Shown here: positions 32,428 to 40,177 of the stretch, one piece after another | How positions within the stretch are numbered: position 1 is the stretch's first letter | Layout of the letters: every line of letters starts with the position of its first letter | Source: Blastococcus sp. TBT05-19 | Lineage (GTDB): Bacteria > Actinomycetota > Actinomycetes > Mycobacteriales > Geodermatophilaceae | Length of the DNA stretch: 64,000 nucleotides | NCBI RefSeq assembly: GCF_003319095.1 | Contig: NZ_QOHI01000005.1 | Span: 62,001-126,000 of the forward strand | Direction: 5' to 3' | Made by a program: the position numbers and the translations under genes | Notes under the pieces: model-generated | Told to the model about the DNA's origin: nothing | Seen by the model: only the letters and a program-made list of their open reading frames with translations | Database searches by the model: none

Positions 32428-32829
32428 GTGCCGCTCTCCGAGCACGAGCAGCGTCTGCTGGAGCAGATCGAGCGCGCCCTCGTCGATGACGATCCGAAGT
32501 TCGCTTCGTCGGTCCGCACCGGTGACCGCCGGCTCAAGGCCCGGCGCAAGCTGCAGCTCGGGGCCCTGCTGGTCCTGGTCGGCCTCGCCGTCCTGGTCGC
32601 AGGCCCCGTCACCGGCTCCGTCGCCCTCGGCGTGGTGGGCTTCCTCGTCGCGTTCGGCGGGGTCACGCTCGGCGTCCTGAACTACCGCTCGGCGACCGGC
32701 GCGGTCGAGCCGGCCGGTCCCGCCGGTCCGCGCGGCTCCTCCGCCACCGGCCGCGGGAGCCGCGGCCGCGGCCGCCAGCCGATGAAGAACCGTCTCGAGG
32801 AGCGCTTCCGCCGCCGCTACGACCAGTAG
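32428..32829 (+). CDS. DUF3040 membrane protein (Rv2169c-like)
   Basis: 133 residues. VPLSEHEQRLLEQIERALVDDDPKFA at the N-terminus is the DUF3040 signature; two membrane helices follow (about 46-64 and 68-88), then a Gly/Arg-rich tail. GTG 32428 has GGAGG 5 nt upstream. The homologue Rv2169c also lies just before mraZ in M. tuberculosis. A TATCCT box near 32369 gives the promoter, and the leader holds an imperfect hairpin (32383-32405, CCGTCG/CGACGG arms). Function unknown. Confidence 0.85.
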   Translation: MPLSEHEQRLLEQIERALVDDDPKFASSVRTGDRRLKARRKLQLGALLVLVGLAVLVAGPVTGSVALGVVGFLVAFGGVTLGVLNYRSATGAVEPAGPAGPRGSSATGRGSRGRGRQPMKNRLEERFRRRYDQ

Positions 32830-32850
32830 CCCGCAGCAGCGATCCAGCAC

Positions 32851-32881
32851 CCGGCCGCCGTCCTCACCGGACGGCGGCCGG
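32851..32881. terminator. Bidirectional terminator hairpin
   Basis: CCGGCCGCCGTCC (32851-32863) and GGACGGCGGCCGG (32869-32881) form a perfect 13-bp stem with a 5-nt loop. The loop contains the TGA stop of the minus-strand transglutaminase gene (32864-32866), so the hairpin serves the plus-strand DUF3040 gene and the minus-strand operon. Confidence 0.8.
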
Positions 32882-35152
32882 TGCCGTTCCGGGGCGCCGT
32901 GGCAGCGCGTCCCGCACCCCGTCCAGCACCGACGCCGGCCACAGCCGCGCGCCCAGGCGCCGGGGCAGCGGCCGGGCGGCCAGCAGCGCGTGCTGAGCCG
33001 TCCGCAGCGCCTCGGGCAGCCGCGGGTCGGTGGTGCTGCCCGGAGGGCCGTACGCGGCCGCCTCCTCGGCGCGGGCCAGGGTGCTGAACGCCTCCGCGAG
33101 GCCGGGCTCCGGGCGCGCGACGGCGGTCAGCTCCTCGGCCACCCGGCGCGGCGTCCACGCCGGATCCAGCCGGATGCCGAGGTCGGTGGCGCCGGCCCGC
33201 AGCTCGTCCCACGCTCCGCCGGCGTCCCCGCCGGCCAGCCGCCGGCGCCGCTGCAGCAGCCGCAGGCCGGCCGGCAGCGCCAGCAGCGCAGCGACCCCGG
33301 CCACCGCGCCGGCGGTCACCAGCACCGGGCGCAGCGAGCCCGCCGCCTCCTGCGGCGTCTGCGCCTGCGGCACCGCCTCGGGCACCCGGTCCTCGCGCGG
33401 GACCTCCACCGGCGGCGCCTCGGTCGGCGCGGACGGGGCCGGGGCCTCCTCGACCTCCTCGCGACGGTCGGTGACGCGCGGCGACCACGGCAGGGCGACC
33501 CGCCGGTCGATCGCGATCGGCGTCGGGTCGAACGGCACCCAGCCGGAGCCCTGGAAGAAGACCTCGACCCAGGCGTGCGCGTCGTCGCTGGTGATCAGGC
33601 GGGTGCCGTCGGGCTGGACCTCGCCGGGGGTGTAACCGAGGGCCACCCGCGCGGGCAGCCCGGCCTGGCGCACCAGCACCGCCATGGCGCCCGCGTACTG
33701 CTCGCAGTAGCCCCGCTTGAGCCGGAGGAAGTCGAGGAGGTCGTCGCCCGTCGTCCCCGGTGAGGTCGACAGGCTGTAGGTGAACCCGTTGGCCCGGTCG
33801 GTGAGGTAGTCCTGGATGCGGCGCACCCGCTCGTACGGCGTCGCCGCGTCGGCGGTGAGCTCGGCGGTCAGCGCGCCGATCGAGGGGTCCAGCTCGGGCA
33901 GGCTGCCGAAGCGCTCCTGCAGGTCGGAGCCCTCGGGGAGCGGGGCGGTGCGGTCCAGCAGCTCGGCGGAGGGCCGCGGTTCGGCGGCGGTCACGCGGTA
34001 GCGCCCCTCCGCGGTCGTGACGTCGCGGCCGAAGACCGTTCCGGTGGACCCGTCGAAACGCCAGTCGCCGGTGTCGCCGTCCACCTCCACCGAGAGGGGC
34101 GACGTCGGCACCGGGAGGAACCGGTCGTCGTGCTCGAGCACCTCGACCGCGGCGGTCACCGGGCGGCTGGGCTGGCGGGGCGCCAGCGGGGCGAGCGGGT
34201 AGCGCTCGATCACCGCCGTCTCGCCGTCGAGGTTGCTCAGCGTCCAGCCCTGCTCCGGGTCGTACTGGTCCAGTGCCACGGCCCGCAGGTATCCCAGGTC
34301 GTCGACGGACGCGTCGACGCGCAGCAGGTCGATCGGCTCGGGGCGGCTCAGCTCGCCGCGCAGCTCGGCCACCGGGTCCAGCGCCGTCCCGGTGGAGCCG
34401 CCGATCCCACCGCCCAGGCCGGTGCCGAACGAGCCCTCGGGCTGGATCGGGACGAGGGGGCCGAGCAGGATGCCGGCCGCCAGCGCGACGGCGCCGATCC
34501 GCACCGCGGCCCCGCCGCCTCCGGCCCACCCGTGCAGCCCGGTGAGCACGCGCCGCTGGTCGGCCCACAGGAGGACGGCGAACCCGACGGCGGGACCCAC
34601 CAGCGCCGGCAGCCCGATACCGCCGGTCACCGTGCCCACCGGCACGCAGACGAGGACCAGCAGGACGAGCCCGGCCACGGCCGCCCGTCGCGCGGTCACC
34701 GCGAAGAGGTCCACCACGATCGCCACGAGGCCCACGAACAGGGTGGTGAGGGCCAGCAGTCCGGTCAGCGGAAGGGCCGGCGTGGCCTGCTCCCGCACCT
34801 CCGCCGCACCGTCGGCCAGCACCCCGCCCAGCCCGTCCAGGCTCATCGGCGTCGGCAGCAGGCCGGCGATCGCGCCGTCCGGGGCGAAGAGGGCGGTGAG
34901 CGCGCAGACCACCAGGGCCAGCTGGCCGACGGGCACGAGGACCGCCCACGGCCCGGACAGCTCCTGGTCCGATCCGCGGGACGTCCGCCGCGCGGCCGCC
35001 CGCAGCAGCAGCCCCCCGGCCAGCACGGCACCGACGACGACGATCGCGGGCGGCAACCAGCCGCGCGAGGTGAAGACCGGGGTGAGCGCGACGGAGCCCA
35101 GCAGCGTGGCGAGCGCGGCGGCGCAGGCGGTGCGGACGTCGGCGCGGATCAC
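32864..35152 (-). CDS. Transglutaminase-like membrane protein (TgpA family)
   Basis: 762 residues. About six to eight membrane helices in the first 220 residues, a large extracytoplasmic part, then a transglutaminase core with Cys-His-Asp: KRGYCEQYAGAMAVLVRQAGLPAR, DDAHAWVEVFFQGSGW and VPFDPTP. A further membrane helix lies at about 615-635, then a cytosolic tail with a DUF4129-like segment. GTG 35152 overlaps the DUF58 stop. With MoxR and DUF58 proteins upstream this is the common MoxR-DUF58-TgpA unit, linked to envelope protein processing or assembly. Substrate unknown. Confidence 0.88.
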   Translation of the reverse strand: MIRADVRTACAAALATLLGSVALTPVFTSRGWLPPAIVVVGAVLAGGLLLRAAARRTSRGSDQELSGPWAVLVPVGQLALVVCALTALFAPDGAIAGLLPTPMSLDGLGGVLADGAAEVREQATPALPLTGLLALTTLFVGLVAIVVDLFAVTARRAAVAGLVLLVLVCVPVGTVTGGIGLPALVGPAVGFAVLLWADQRRVLTGLHGWAGGGGAAVRIGAVALAAGILLGPLVPIQPEGSFGTGLGGGIGGSTGTALDPVAELRGELSRPEPIDLLRVDASVDDLGYLRAVALDQYDPEQGWTLSNLDGETAVIERYPLAPLAPRQPSRPVTAAVEVLEHDDRFLPVPTSPLSVEVDGDTGDWRFDGSTGTVFGRDVTTAEGRYRVTAAEPRPSAELLDRTAPLPEGSDLQERFGSLPELDPSIGALTAELTADAATPYERVRRIQDYLTDRANGFTYSLSTSPGTTGDDLLDFLRLKRGYCEQYAGAMAVLVRQAGLPARVALGYTPGEVQPDGTRLITSDDAHAWVEVFFQGSGWVPFDPTPIAIDRRVALPWSPRVTDRREEVEEAPAPSAPTEAPPVEVPREDRVPEAVPQAQTPQEAAGSLRPVLVTAGAVAGVAALLALPAGLRLLQRRRRLAGGDAGGAWDELRAGATDLGIRLDPAWTPRRVAEELTAVARPEPGLAEAFSTLARAEEAAAYGPPGSTTDPRLPEALRTAQHALLAARPLPRRLGARLWPASVLDGVRDALPRRPGTAPAAVR

Positions 35153-36498
35153 GCGGGCACCCCCGCGGGCGTGCCCGGGACCGCCGCCCAGGCGTCGGCG
35201 ACCCCCTGCCCGGCCCCGGCGACGACGACCCGCCAGCCGGCCGCGGTCAGCAGCGCCGCCGCGTCGTCCCGCTGGGCGGCGAGCGCGTCCCGGGCGACCG
35301 AGCCGCGGGCCCGGCCGCGGCCCGAGGGGGCCGCCCAGCCCGACACGTCCAGCAGCACGGCGATGTCGGAGCCCGTGCCCGGGCGCAGCTGGGTGAGCAG
35401 CCCGACGTCGTCGGGACCCACCGCGCCCAGCAGGCAGATCAGGGGGCCGTCGCCGGCGGCCCGGCACGCGGTCTCGACGGCGCCGTGCAGGTCCGCCACC
35501 CGGGACGGGCCGACGGTGGCCAGCCGGTCGAGCAGCTCCTCGGAGCCGAGCCCGGTCCGGCCGGAGGCGGGGGTGAGCTCGCCGGCGTCGGTGACGACCC
35601 GGACCACCGATCCGCGGCGCGCCAGCGTGCTGCCGATGCTGGCCGCCGCCTCCACGAGCCACTCCAGGCTGTCGCCGGGCGGGCAGTCGTCGCCGGGCGG
35701 GCCGGGCACCGCGACGCCGTCCAGCCGGGCCGGGGCGACCAGGTGCGCCCGGGAGCGGGTGTCGAGCAGCAGCGTGCCCTGGGGGTGCCAGGGCCGCTCC
35801 TCCATGCGCACCATGAGCTCACCGGTGCGCGCGGTCGCCCGCCAGTGCACCTTGCGCAGGTCGTCGCCCCGCCGGTACTCCCGCACGCTGACGTCGTCCT
35901 CGCCGTGGGCGGCGATCGAGCGGTGCACGCCCTCGCTGCCGCGGCCCTGCTCGACCCCGGTGCCCCCGGGACCCAGCGGCCGCACCCGCGGGACGACGAC
36001 GAGCGGGGCGGTGCCGGTGCCCGACGCCGACCGCTCGACCAGCCCGAACGGGTCGACGACGCGCAGCTGCAGCGGGCCCAGCTCGTAGCGGCCGCGGAAC
36101 CGCCCGGTGACCGAGTAGCGCAGCAGCGTCGTCGCGCCGGCCGGCAGCCCGGACACCGTGTAGCGGGGCGAGGGGCCCAGCGCCGCCGGGACGCGCTCGG
36201 TGAGCAGCCACAGCCCGCCGCGCCGGGTGTCGGTGCTGCCCAGCTCCACGAGGACCTCGGCCGGCGTGCCGCGGGGCACCCGCGCCGGCCTGGTCGCCCG
36301 CCGGGTGGTGATCCGGAACCGGCTGCGCGCCACGCCCAGCGCCGCCAGGAGGGGCAGCACGAGCACGAAGAGGGCGAGCTGCACCAGGGACCGCTCGCCG
36401 AGGAACGCCCCGACCAGCCCGAGCGCGAGACCGCCACCGATCAGGCAGCGGCCGCGCGGGGTGAGGGCGGACAGCGTCCGCCCGGGAACCCCGCGCAC
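35149..36498 (-). CDS. DUF58 domain membrane protein
   Basis: 449 residues from GTG 36498. Two close membrane helices at about 19-55, then a beta-rich section, then the DUF58 core VREYRRGDDLRKVHWRATARTGELMVR (RRGDDLRKVHW), and a von Willebrand A-like end with LLLDTRS. It starts 3 bp after the MoxR gene stop and its own stop overlaps the transglutaminase start. Partner of MoxR ATPases in metal-dependent complex assembly; exact role unknown. Confidence 0.87.
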   Translation of the reverse strand: MRGVPGRTLSALTPRGRCLIGGGLALGLVGAFLGERSLVQLALFVLVLPLLAALGVARSRFRITTRRATRPARVPRGTPAEVLVELGSTDTRRGGLWLLTERVPAALGPSPRYTVSGLPAGATTLLRYSVTGRFRGRYELGPLQLRVVDPFGLVERSASGTGTAPLVVVPRVRPLGPGGTGVEQGRGSEGVHRSIAAHGEDDVSVREYRRGDDLRKVHWRATARTGELMVRMEERPWHPQGTLLLDTRSRAHLVAPARLDGVAVPGPPGDDCPPGDSLEWLVEAAASIGSTLARRGSVVRVVTDAGELTPASGRTGLGSEELLDRLATVGPSRVADLHGAVETACRAAGDGPLICLLGAVGPDDVGLLTQLRPGTGSDIAVLLDVSGWAAPSGRGRARGSVARDALAAQRDDAAALLTAAGWRVVVAGAGQGVADAWAAVPGTPAGVPA

Positions 36499-36501
36499 GC
36501 C

Positions 36502-37485
36502 TCAGCGCCCGCGGGGGACGGGCACGGAGGCGAGCAGCTGGGCCACCACCTGCTCGGTGCTGCGACGGCCGACGGCGGCCTCGCTGCCCAGCAGCAGCCG
36601 GTGGGCGAGCACCGGCACGGCGAGGGCCTGCACGTCGTCGGGGAGCACGTGGTCGCGGCCGTCGAGGGCGGCCGACGCCCGCGCGGCCCGCAGCAGCTGG
36701 AGCCCGGCGCGCGGGGAGGCGCCCAGGCGCAGGTCGGGGGAGCGGCGGGTGGCCTCCACCAGCGAGACCACGTACCGGCGCACCGCCTCGGAGACGTGCA
36801 ACCGGCCGACCGCCTCCACCAGCGAGCGCACCAGCGCGGCGTCGGCGACCGGCCGCAGCCCGGCGAGCGGGTCGGCGGTCGCGCGGTCGTCGAGCATGGC
36901 CAGCTCGGCGGCGGGGTCGGGGTAGCCCATGGAGACGCGGGCGGTGAACCGGTCGCGCTGCGCCTCGGGGAGGGGGTAGGTGCCCTCCATCTCCAGCGGG
37001 TTCTGGGTGGCCATGACCAGGAACGGCCGGGCCAGCTCGTAGCTGACGCCGTCGACGGTGACCTGGCGCTCCTCCATGCACTCCAGCAGCGCGGACTGGG
37101 TCTTGGGCGAGGCGCGGTTGATCTCGTCGGCGACCACGATGTTGGCGAAGACGGCGCCGGGCTTGAACTCGAACTCCCGGGTCTCCTGGTCGTAGACGGC
37201 CACACCCGTGACGTCGCTCGGCAGCAGGTCCGGCGTGAACTGGATGCGCCGCACGCTGGCGTCGACCGAGGCGGCCAGGGCCTTGGCCAGCGTGGTCTTG
37301 CCGACGCCGGGCACGTCCTCGATGAGCAGGTGGCCCTCGGCGAGCAGGACGACCAGGGCCAGGCGCACCACGTGCGGCTTGCCCTGGACGACACGGCTGA
37401 TGCTCGCCGCGATCCGTGCACCTTCGGTGGCGACGTCGACCGACGGATCGGCCGTCCCGTCGGCGGCCCGTGTCGTCTCCGTCAC
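36502..37485 (-). CDS. MoxR-family AAA+ ATPase
   Basis: 327 residues from GTG 37485. Walker A GVGKTTLAKAL in IEDVPGVGKTTLAKAL, Walker B VVADEINRASPKTQSAL (ADEIN), sensor 1 VMATQNPLEMEGTYPLPEAQ, and Arg finger region DRFTARV; then the C-terminal lid domain. It acts as a chaperone for the DUF58/transglutaminase partners. Start: a TACGGT box at 37496-37501 is followed after 7 nt by GTG 37485, so the mRNA may be leaderless there; GTG 37494 (3 codons more) is the alternative. Divergent from mraZ. Confidence 0.9.
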   Translation of the reverse strand: MTETTRAADGTADPSVDVATEGARIAASISRVVQGKPHVVRLALVVLLAEGHLLIEDVPGVGKTTLAKALAASVDASVRRIQFTPDLLPSDVTGVAVYDQETREFEFKPGAVFANIVVADEINRASPKTQSALLECMEERQVTVDGVSYELARPFLVMATQNPLEMEGTYPLPEAQRDRFTARVSMGYPDPAAELAMLDDRATADPLAGLRPVADAALVRSLVEAVGRLHVSEAVRRYVVSLVEATRRSPDLRLGASPRAGLQLLRAARASAALDGRDHVLPDDVQALAVPVLAHRLLLGSEAAVGRRSTEQVVAQLLASVPVPRGR

Positions 37486-37611
37486 GCCTCCCACCGTACG
37501 TCGGGAACCGGCGGTGACGGGCTGTCGTGATCGCGCTGCGGTGAGCTGCCCGCCCTCCGTGCGACGACGCGGGGGCCGAGGTGGGGCCGGTGGGTCACGA
37601 CACGGCCTCAG

Positions 37612-37657
37612 GTGGTGTCCGGTGGGGGCCAGTGGGTTACTGTGGCGCCCGGTGGAG
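37612..37657 (+). promoter_or_regulatory. MraZ operator: five GTGG boxes in 10-bp phase
   Basis: GTGG begins at 37612, 37622, 37632, 37642 and 37652: GTGGTG, GTGGGG, GTGGGT, GTGGCG, GTGGAG, each with a 4-bp spacer. MraZ is a dodecameric ring regulator known to bind three or four such direct repeats with 10-bp spacing before its own gene. A TACTGT box at 37638-37643 overlaps the repeats, so binding would block the promoter of mraZ and the dcw cluster. Two more GTGGG copies lie at about 37581 and 37590 but out of phase. Confidence 0.85.
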
Positions 37658-37718
37658 AGGCAGGGACCGTCCGGGGTGCCTGCGGGGCCACGGGAGGACC
37701 GATGCAGGGGGTGATCCG

Positions 37719-38153
37719 GTGTTCGTCGGCAGCTATCCGTTGCGACTCGACGAGAAGGGCCGGCTCGCCCTCCCCGTCCGCTTCCGCGACCAGGTGGCCG
37801 ACGGCATGGTGATCAAGAAGGGCCAGGAGCGCTGCGTCTACGGCCTCACCATGGCCCGGGTCGCCGAGCAGAGCGCCGCGATGGCCGCCATGGCCCCCTC
37901 CGACACCGCCCGGGCGCGCATGGCCGCCCGCATGAGCTTCGGGTCGATGGTCGAGATCGAGCCCGACAAGACCGGCCGCATCACCATCCCGGCCAGCCTG
38001 CGCGAGTACGCCGGGCTGGACCGGGACGTGGTCGTGGTCGGCGTCGACACCCGCTTCGAGATCTGGGACGCCGCCAACTGGGAGGCCTACGTGGCCGAGC
38101 TGGAGGCCGCGTACGCCGACATGGAGAGCGAGGGGATGCCGACGCTGTCGTGA
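37719..38153 (+). CDS. mraZ: Transcriptional regulator MraZ
   Basis: 144 residues with two AbrB-like SpoVT/MraZ repeats: FVGSYPLRLDEKGRLALPVRFRD at the N-terminus and VEIEPDKTGRITIPASLREYAGL in the second half, each with the DxKGR/DxTGR turn and basic residues for DNA. It represses the dcw cluster by binding the phased repeats upstream. GTG 37719 is chosen for the family N-terminus and the AGGGGGTGA ribosome site 5 nt upstream. First gene of the cluster, separated from rsmH by an unusually long spacer. Confidence 0.96.
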   Translation: MFVGSYPLRLDEKGRLALPVRFRDQVADGMVIKKGQERCVYGLTMARVAEQSAAMAAMAPSDTARARMAARMSFGSMVEIEPDKTGRITIPASLREYAGLDRDVVVVGVDTRFEIWDAANWEAYVAELEAAYADMESEGMPTLS

Positions 38154-38591
38154 TCCCGGGAGCCCTCCCCGCCCCACCGGCCTCCGCGCCGCCCGTTCGA
38201 GCCGCCTTCCCCGCGGCTCGACCGGATCGCAGGCCCCAGCCGCCTTCCCCGCGGCTCGGTCCCGCAGCGGAGGACGTGCCCGGTTCGACGGAGGGCCCTG
38301 CCGGCAGGGGACGACCCCACCGGCCCCGCGGGACGCCACCTGACGCTCTTCCCCGACGCCAGGCGGACCCCGCGGGGCCGGAGACCACCCCCGACCGGCC
38401 TCCCGCGCCCCACTCCGCTCCACCGGCCCCATTCCGCTCCACCGGCCCCACCCCGCTCCACCGCACCCCCACGGCCCCCTGCGCCCCACCCGCCCGATCC
38501 CGCACAGCGCGCACCGCAGCCTCTCGTCGAGGCCTCCCCGCGCGCGGCACCATCGCGGGGAACGCCCGGACACCTCGAGAGGCAGCAGACG
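38154..38591 (+). other. Structured non-coding spacer between mraZ and rsmH
   Basis: 438 bp without a credible gene. The plus strand is very C-rich. Visible structures: a hairpin CGAGCCGC/GCGGCTCG with loop CTTCCCC at 38198-38220; a near copy (AGCCGC/GCGGCT, same loop) at 38238-38258; a 14-bp palindrome CCCTGCCGGCAGGG at 38296-38309; a long hairpin GGCCCCGCGGG/CCCGCGGGGCC at 38322-38332 with 38369-38379, extended inward by CGCC/GGCG; and a 19-bp tandem repeat at 38407-38463. Near the end GAGAGG serves rsmH. It may terminate part of the mraZ transcript, or act as a leader for rsmH. Confidence 0.6.
38407..38463 (+). repeat. 19-bp tandem repeat, three copies
   Basis: Three exact-length units of 19 bp start at 38407, 38426 and 38445, each of the form GCCCCAnnCCGCTCCACCG with one or two changes. 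They lie in the mraZ-rsmH spacer. Read on the minus strand they contain GTGGAG and GGGG runs. Origin (slippage) or function unknown. Confidence 0.8.
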
Positions 38592-39584
38592 ATGAGCAGC
38601 ACCGGAACGCCCGAGGCCCAGGGCCCGGCGTCCCCGGTGCACGTCTCGGTCCTCCTCGAGCGCGTGACCGAGCTCCTCGGCCCCTCCTGCGCCGCCGACG
38701 GCGCCGTCCTCGTCGACGCGACCCTCGGCCTCGCCGGCCACACCCTCGCGATGCTCGACGCCCACCCGGGTCTGCGCGTGATCGGCCTGGACCGCGACCC
38801 CGACGCCCGCGCCGAGGCCGCCCGCCGCATCGAGGCCGCCGGTCACGCCGACCGCGTCACCCTCGTCCCCGCCGTCTTCGACGAGCTGCCCGACGTGCTC
38901 GACCGCCTCGGCATCGACGAGGTGCAGGGCGTCCTGTTCGACCTCGGCGTCTCCTCGCTCCAGCTCGACCGCCCTGACCGGGGCTTCAGCTACTCCGCCG
39001 ACGCGCCGCTGGACATGCGCATGGACCCCACCGTCGGCCGGACCGCCGCCGAGGTGGTCAACACCTACCCGCCCAAGGACCTGGCCCGGGTGCTCCGCGT
39101 CTACGGCGAGGAGCGCTTCGCCTCCCGGATCGCCGGCGCCATCGACCGGGAGCGGGCCCGCGAGCCGTTCACCGGCACCGCGCGGCTGGCCGAGCTGGTC
39201 CGCGAGTCCATCCCCGCCGCCACCCGCCGCACCGGGGGCCACCCCGCCAAGCGCACCTTCCAGGCGCTGCGCATCGAGGTCAACGACGAACTCGGCGCGC
39301 TGGAGCGCGCCCTCCCCGCCGCGATCGACGCCCTGGCCGTGGGCGGCCGGGTCGCGGTCATCACCTTCCACTCCTTGGAGGACCGGATCGTGAAGCAGAC
39401 CCTCGCCGCCGAGGCGGCCGACCGGACACCGCCGGGCCTGCCCGTGCCGCTGCCCGAGCACGGGCCCGTCCTGCGCCTGCTGACCCGCGGGGGAGAGGCG
39501 CCCGGTGAGGCCGAGATCGCCGCCAACCCGCGCGCCGCCTCCGCCCGGGTCCGGGCCGCCGAGCGCATCCGGCGCGCCGCATGA
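38592..39584 (+). CDS. rsmH: 16S rRNA (cytosine-1402-N4)-methyltransferase
   Basis: 330 residues. SAM-dependent methyltransferase acting on C1402 in the decoding centre of 16S rRNA. Motifs: [24 protein letters not shown] (SAM loop), [39 protein letters not shown], and [11 protein letters not shown] near the C-terminus. ATG 38592 has GAGAGG about 9 nt upstream. Stop overlaps the next ATG (ATGA at 39581-39584). Standard second gene of the dcw cluster. Confidence 0.96.
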   Translation: MSSTGTPEAQGPASPVHVSVLLERVTELLGPSCAADGAVLVDATLGLAGHTLAMLDAHPGLRVIGLDRDPDARAEAARRIEAAGHADRVTLVPAVFDELPDVLDRLGIDEVQGVLFDLGVSSLQLDRPDRGFSYSADAPLDMRMDPTVGRTAAEVVNTYPPKDLARVLRVYGEERFASRIAGAIDRERAREPFTGTARLAELVRESIPAATRRTGGHPAKRTFQALRIEVNDELGALERALPAAIDALAVGGRVAVITFHSLEDRIVKQTLAAEAADRTPPGLPVPLPEHGPVLRLLTRGGEAPGEAEIAANPRAASARVRAAERIRRAA

Positions 39585-40174
39585 GCCGCGCCGCCGCCGT
39601 CCGCACCACCGCCGTCCGCACCGCGGTGCCGCGGGCGACCCCCACCCGGACCGCGTCGTCCCGGACCGCGTCGTCCCGGGTCGCCTCGTCCCGGACCGCC
39701 TCGCCGCGCAGCGCCTCCGCGCGGGTCACCGGGGCGAAGGCACCCCGGGCCGCGAGCACCCGCCCCGAGCTCCGGCTCGTGCCGACCGTCGGCGCCCGCC
39801 CGCGCCGTCGCGCACGCGGCGCCCTGCTGTCCCGCAAGGCGACCTTCGTCCTCGCCGTCGTGCTCATGCTCAGCCTCACCACCGTGGGTCTGCTGGTGCT
39901 CAACACCGCCATCGCCGTCGACTCGCTCGAGGCCAGCAAGGCGCGCGAGGCCAACGCCGCCCGGGCCCAGGAGGTCCAGCGCCTGCAGCAGGACGTCGTC
40001 TCGGGTGAGACGCCGGCCGCGGTCGCCGCCGCGGCGGCAGCAGCCGGGCTCGTGCCGGCGGGCGTCGCCGGCTACCTGGTGCTCGGCCCCGAGGCGACGG
40101 CGATGCGCGGCACCCCCGAGCCCGCCCCCGCGCCGGAGCCCGCTCCGCCGGCAGGCGTACCGGGCGGGAACTGA
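39581..40174 (+). CDS. ftsL: FtsL-like septum formation protein
   Basis: 197 residues. A long basic, low-complexity cytosolic tail with Thr-Ala-Ser-Ser-Arg repeats (about 22-45), one membrane helix (about 88-110, [20 protein letters not shown]), then a short periplasmic coiled coil with heptad-like [22 protein letters not shown] and a Pro/Ala tail. Size, topology and place between rsmH and ftsI fit FtsL (Rv2164c position), which bridges FtsQ, FtsB and the FtsWI synthase. Sequence similarity within this family is low, so the call rests on topology and synteny. Confidence 0.82.
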   Translation: MSRAAAVRTTAVRTAVPRATPTRTASSRTASSRVASSRTASPRSASARVTGAKAPRAASTRPELRLVPTVGARPRRRARGALLSRKATFVLAVVLMLSLTTVGLLVLNTAIAVDSLEASKAREANAARAQEVQRLQQDVVSGETPAAVAAAAAAAGLVPAGVAGYLVLGPEATAMRGTPEPAPAPEPAPPAGVPGGN

Positions 40175-40177
40175 GCA

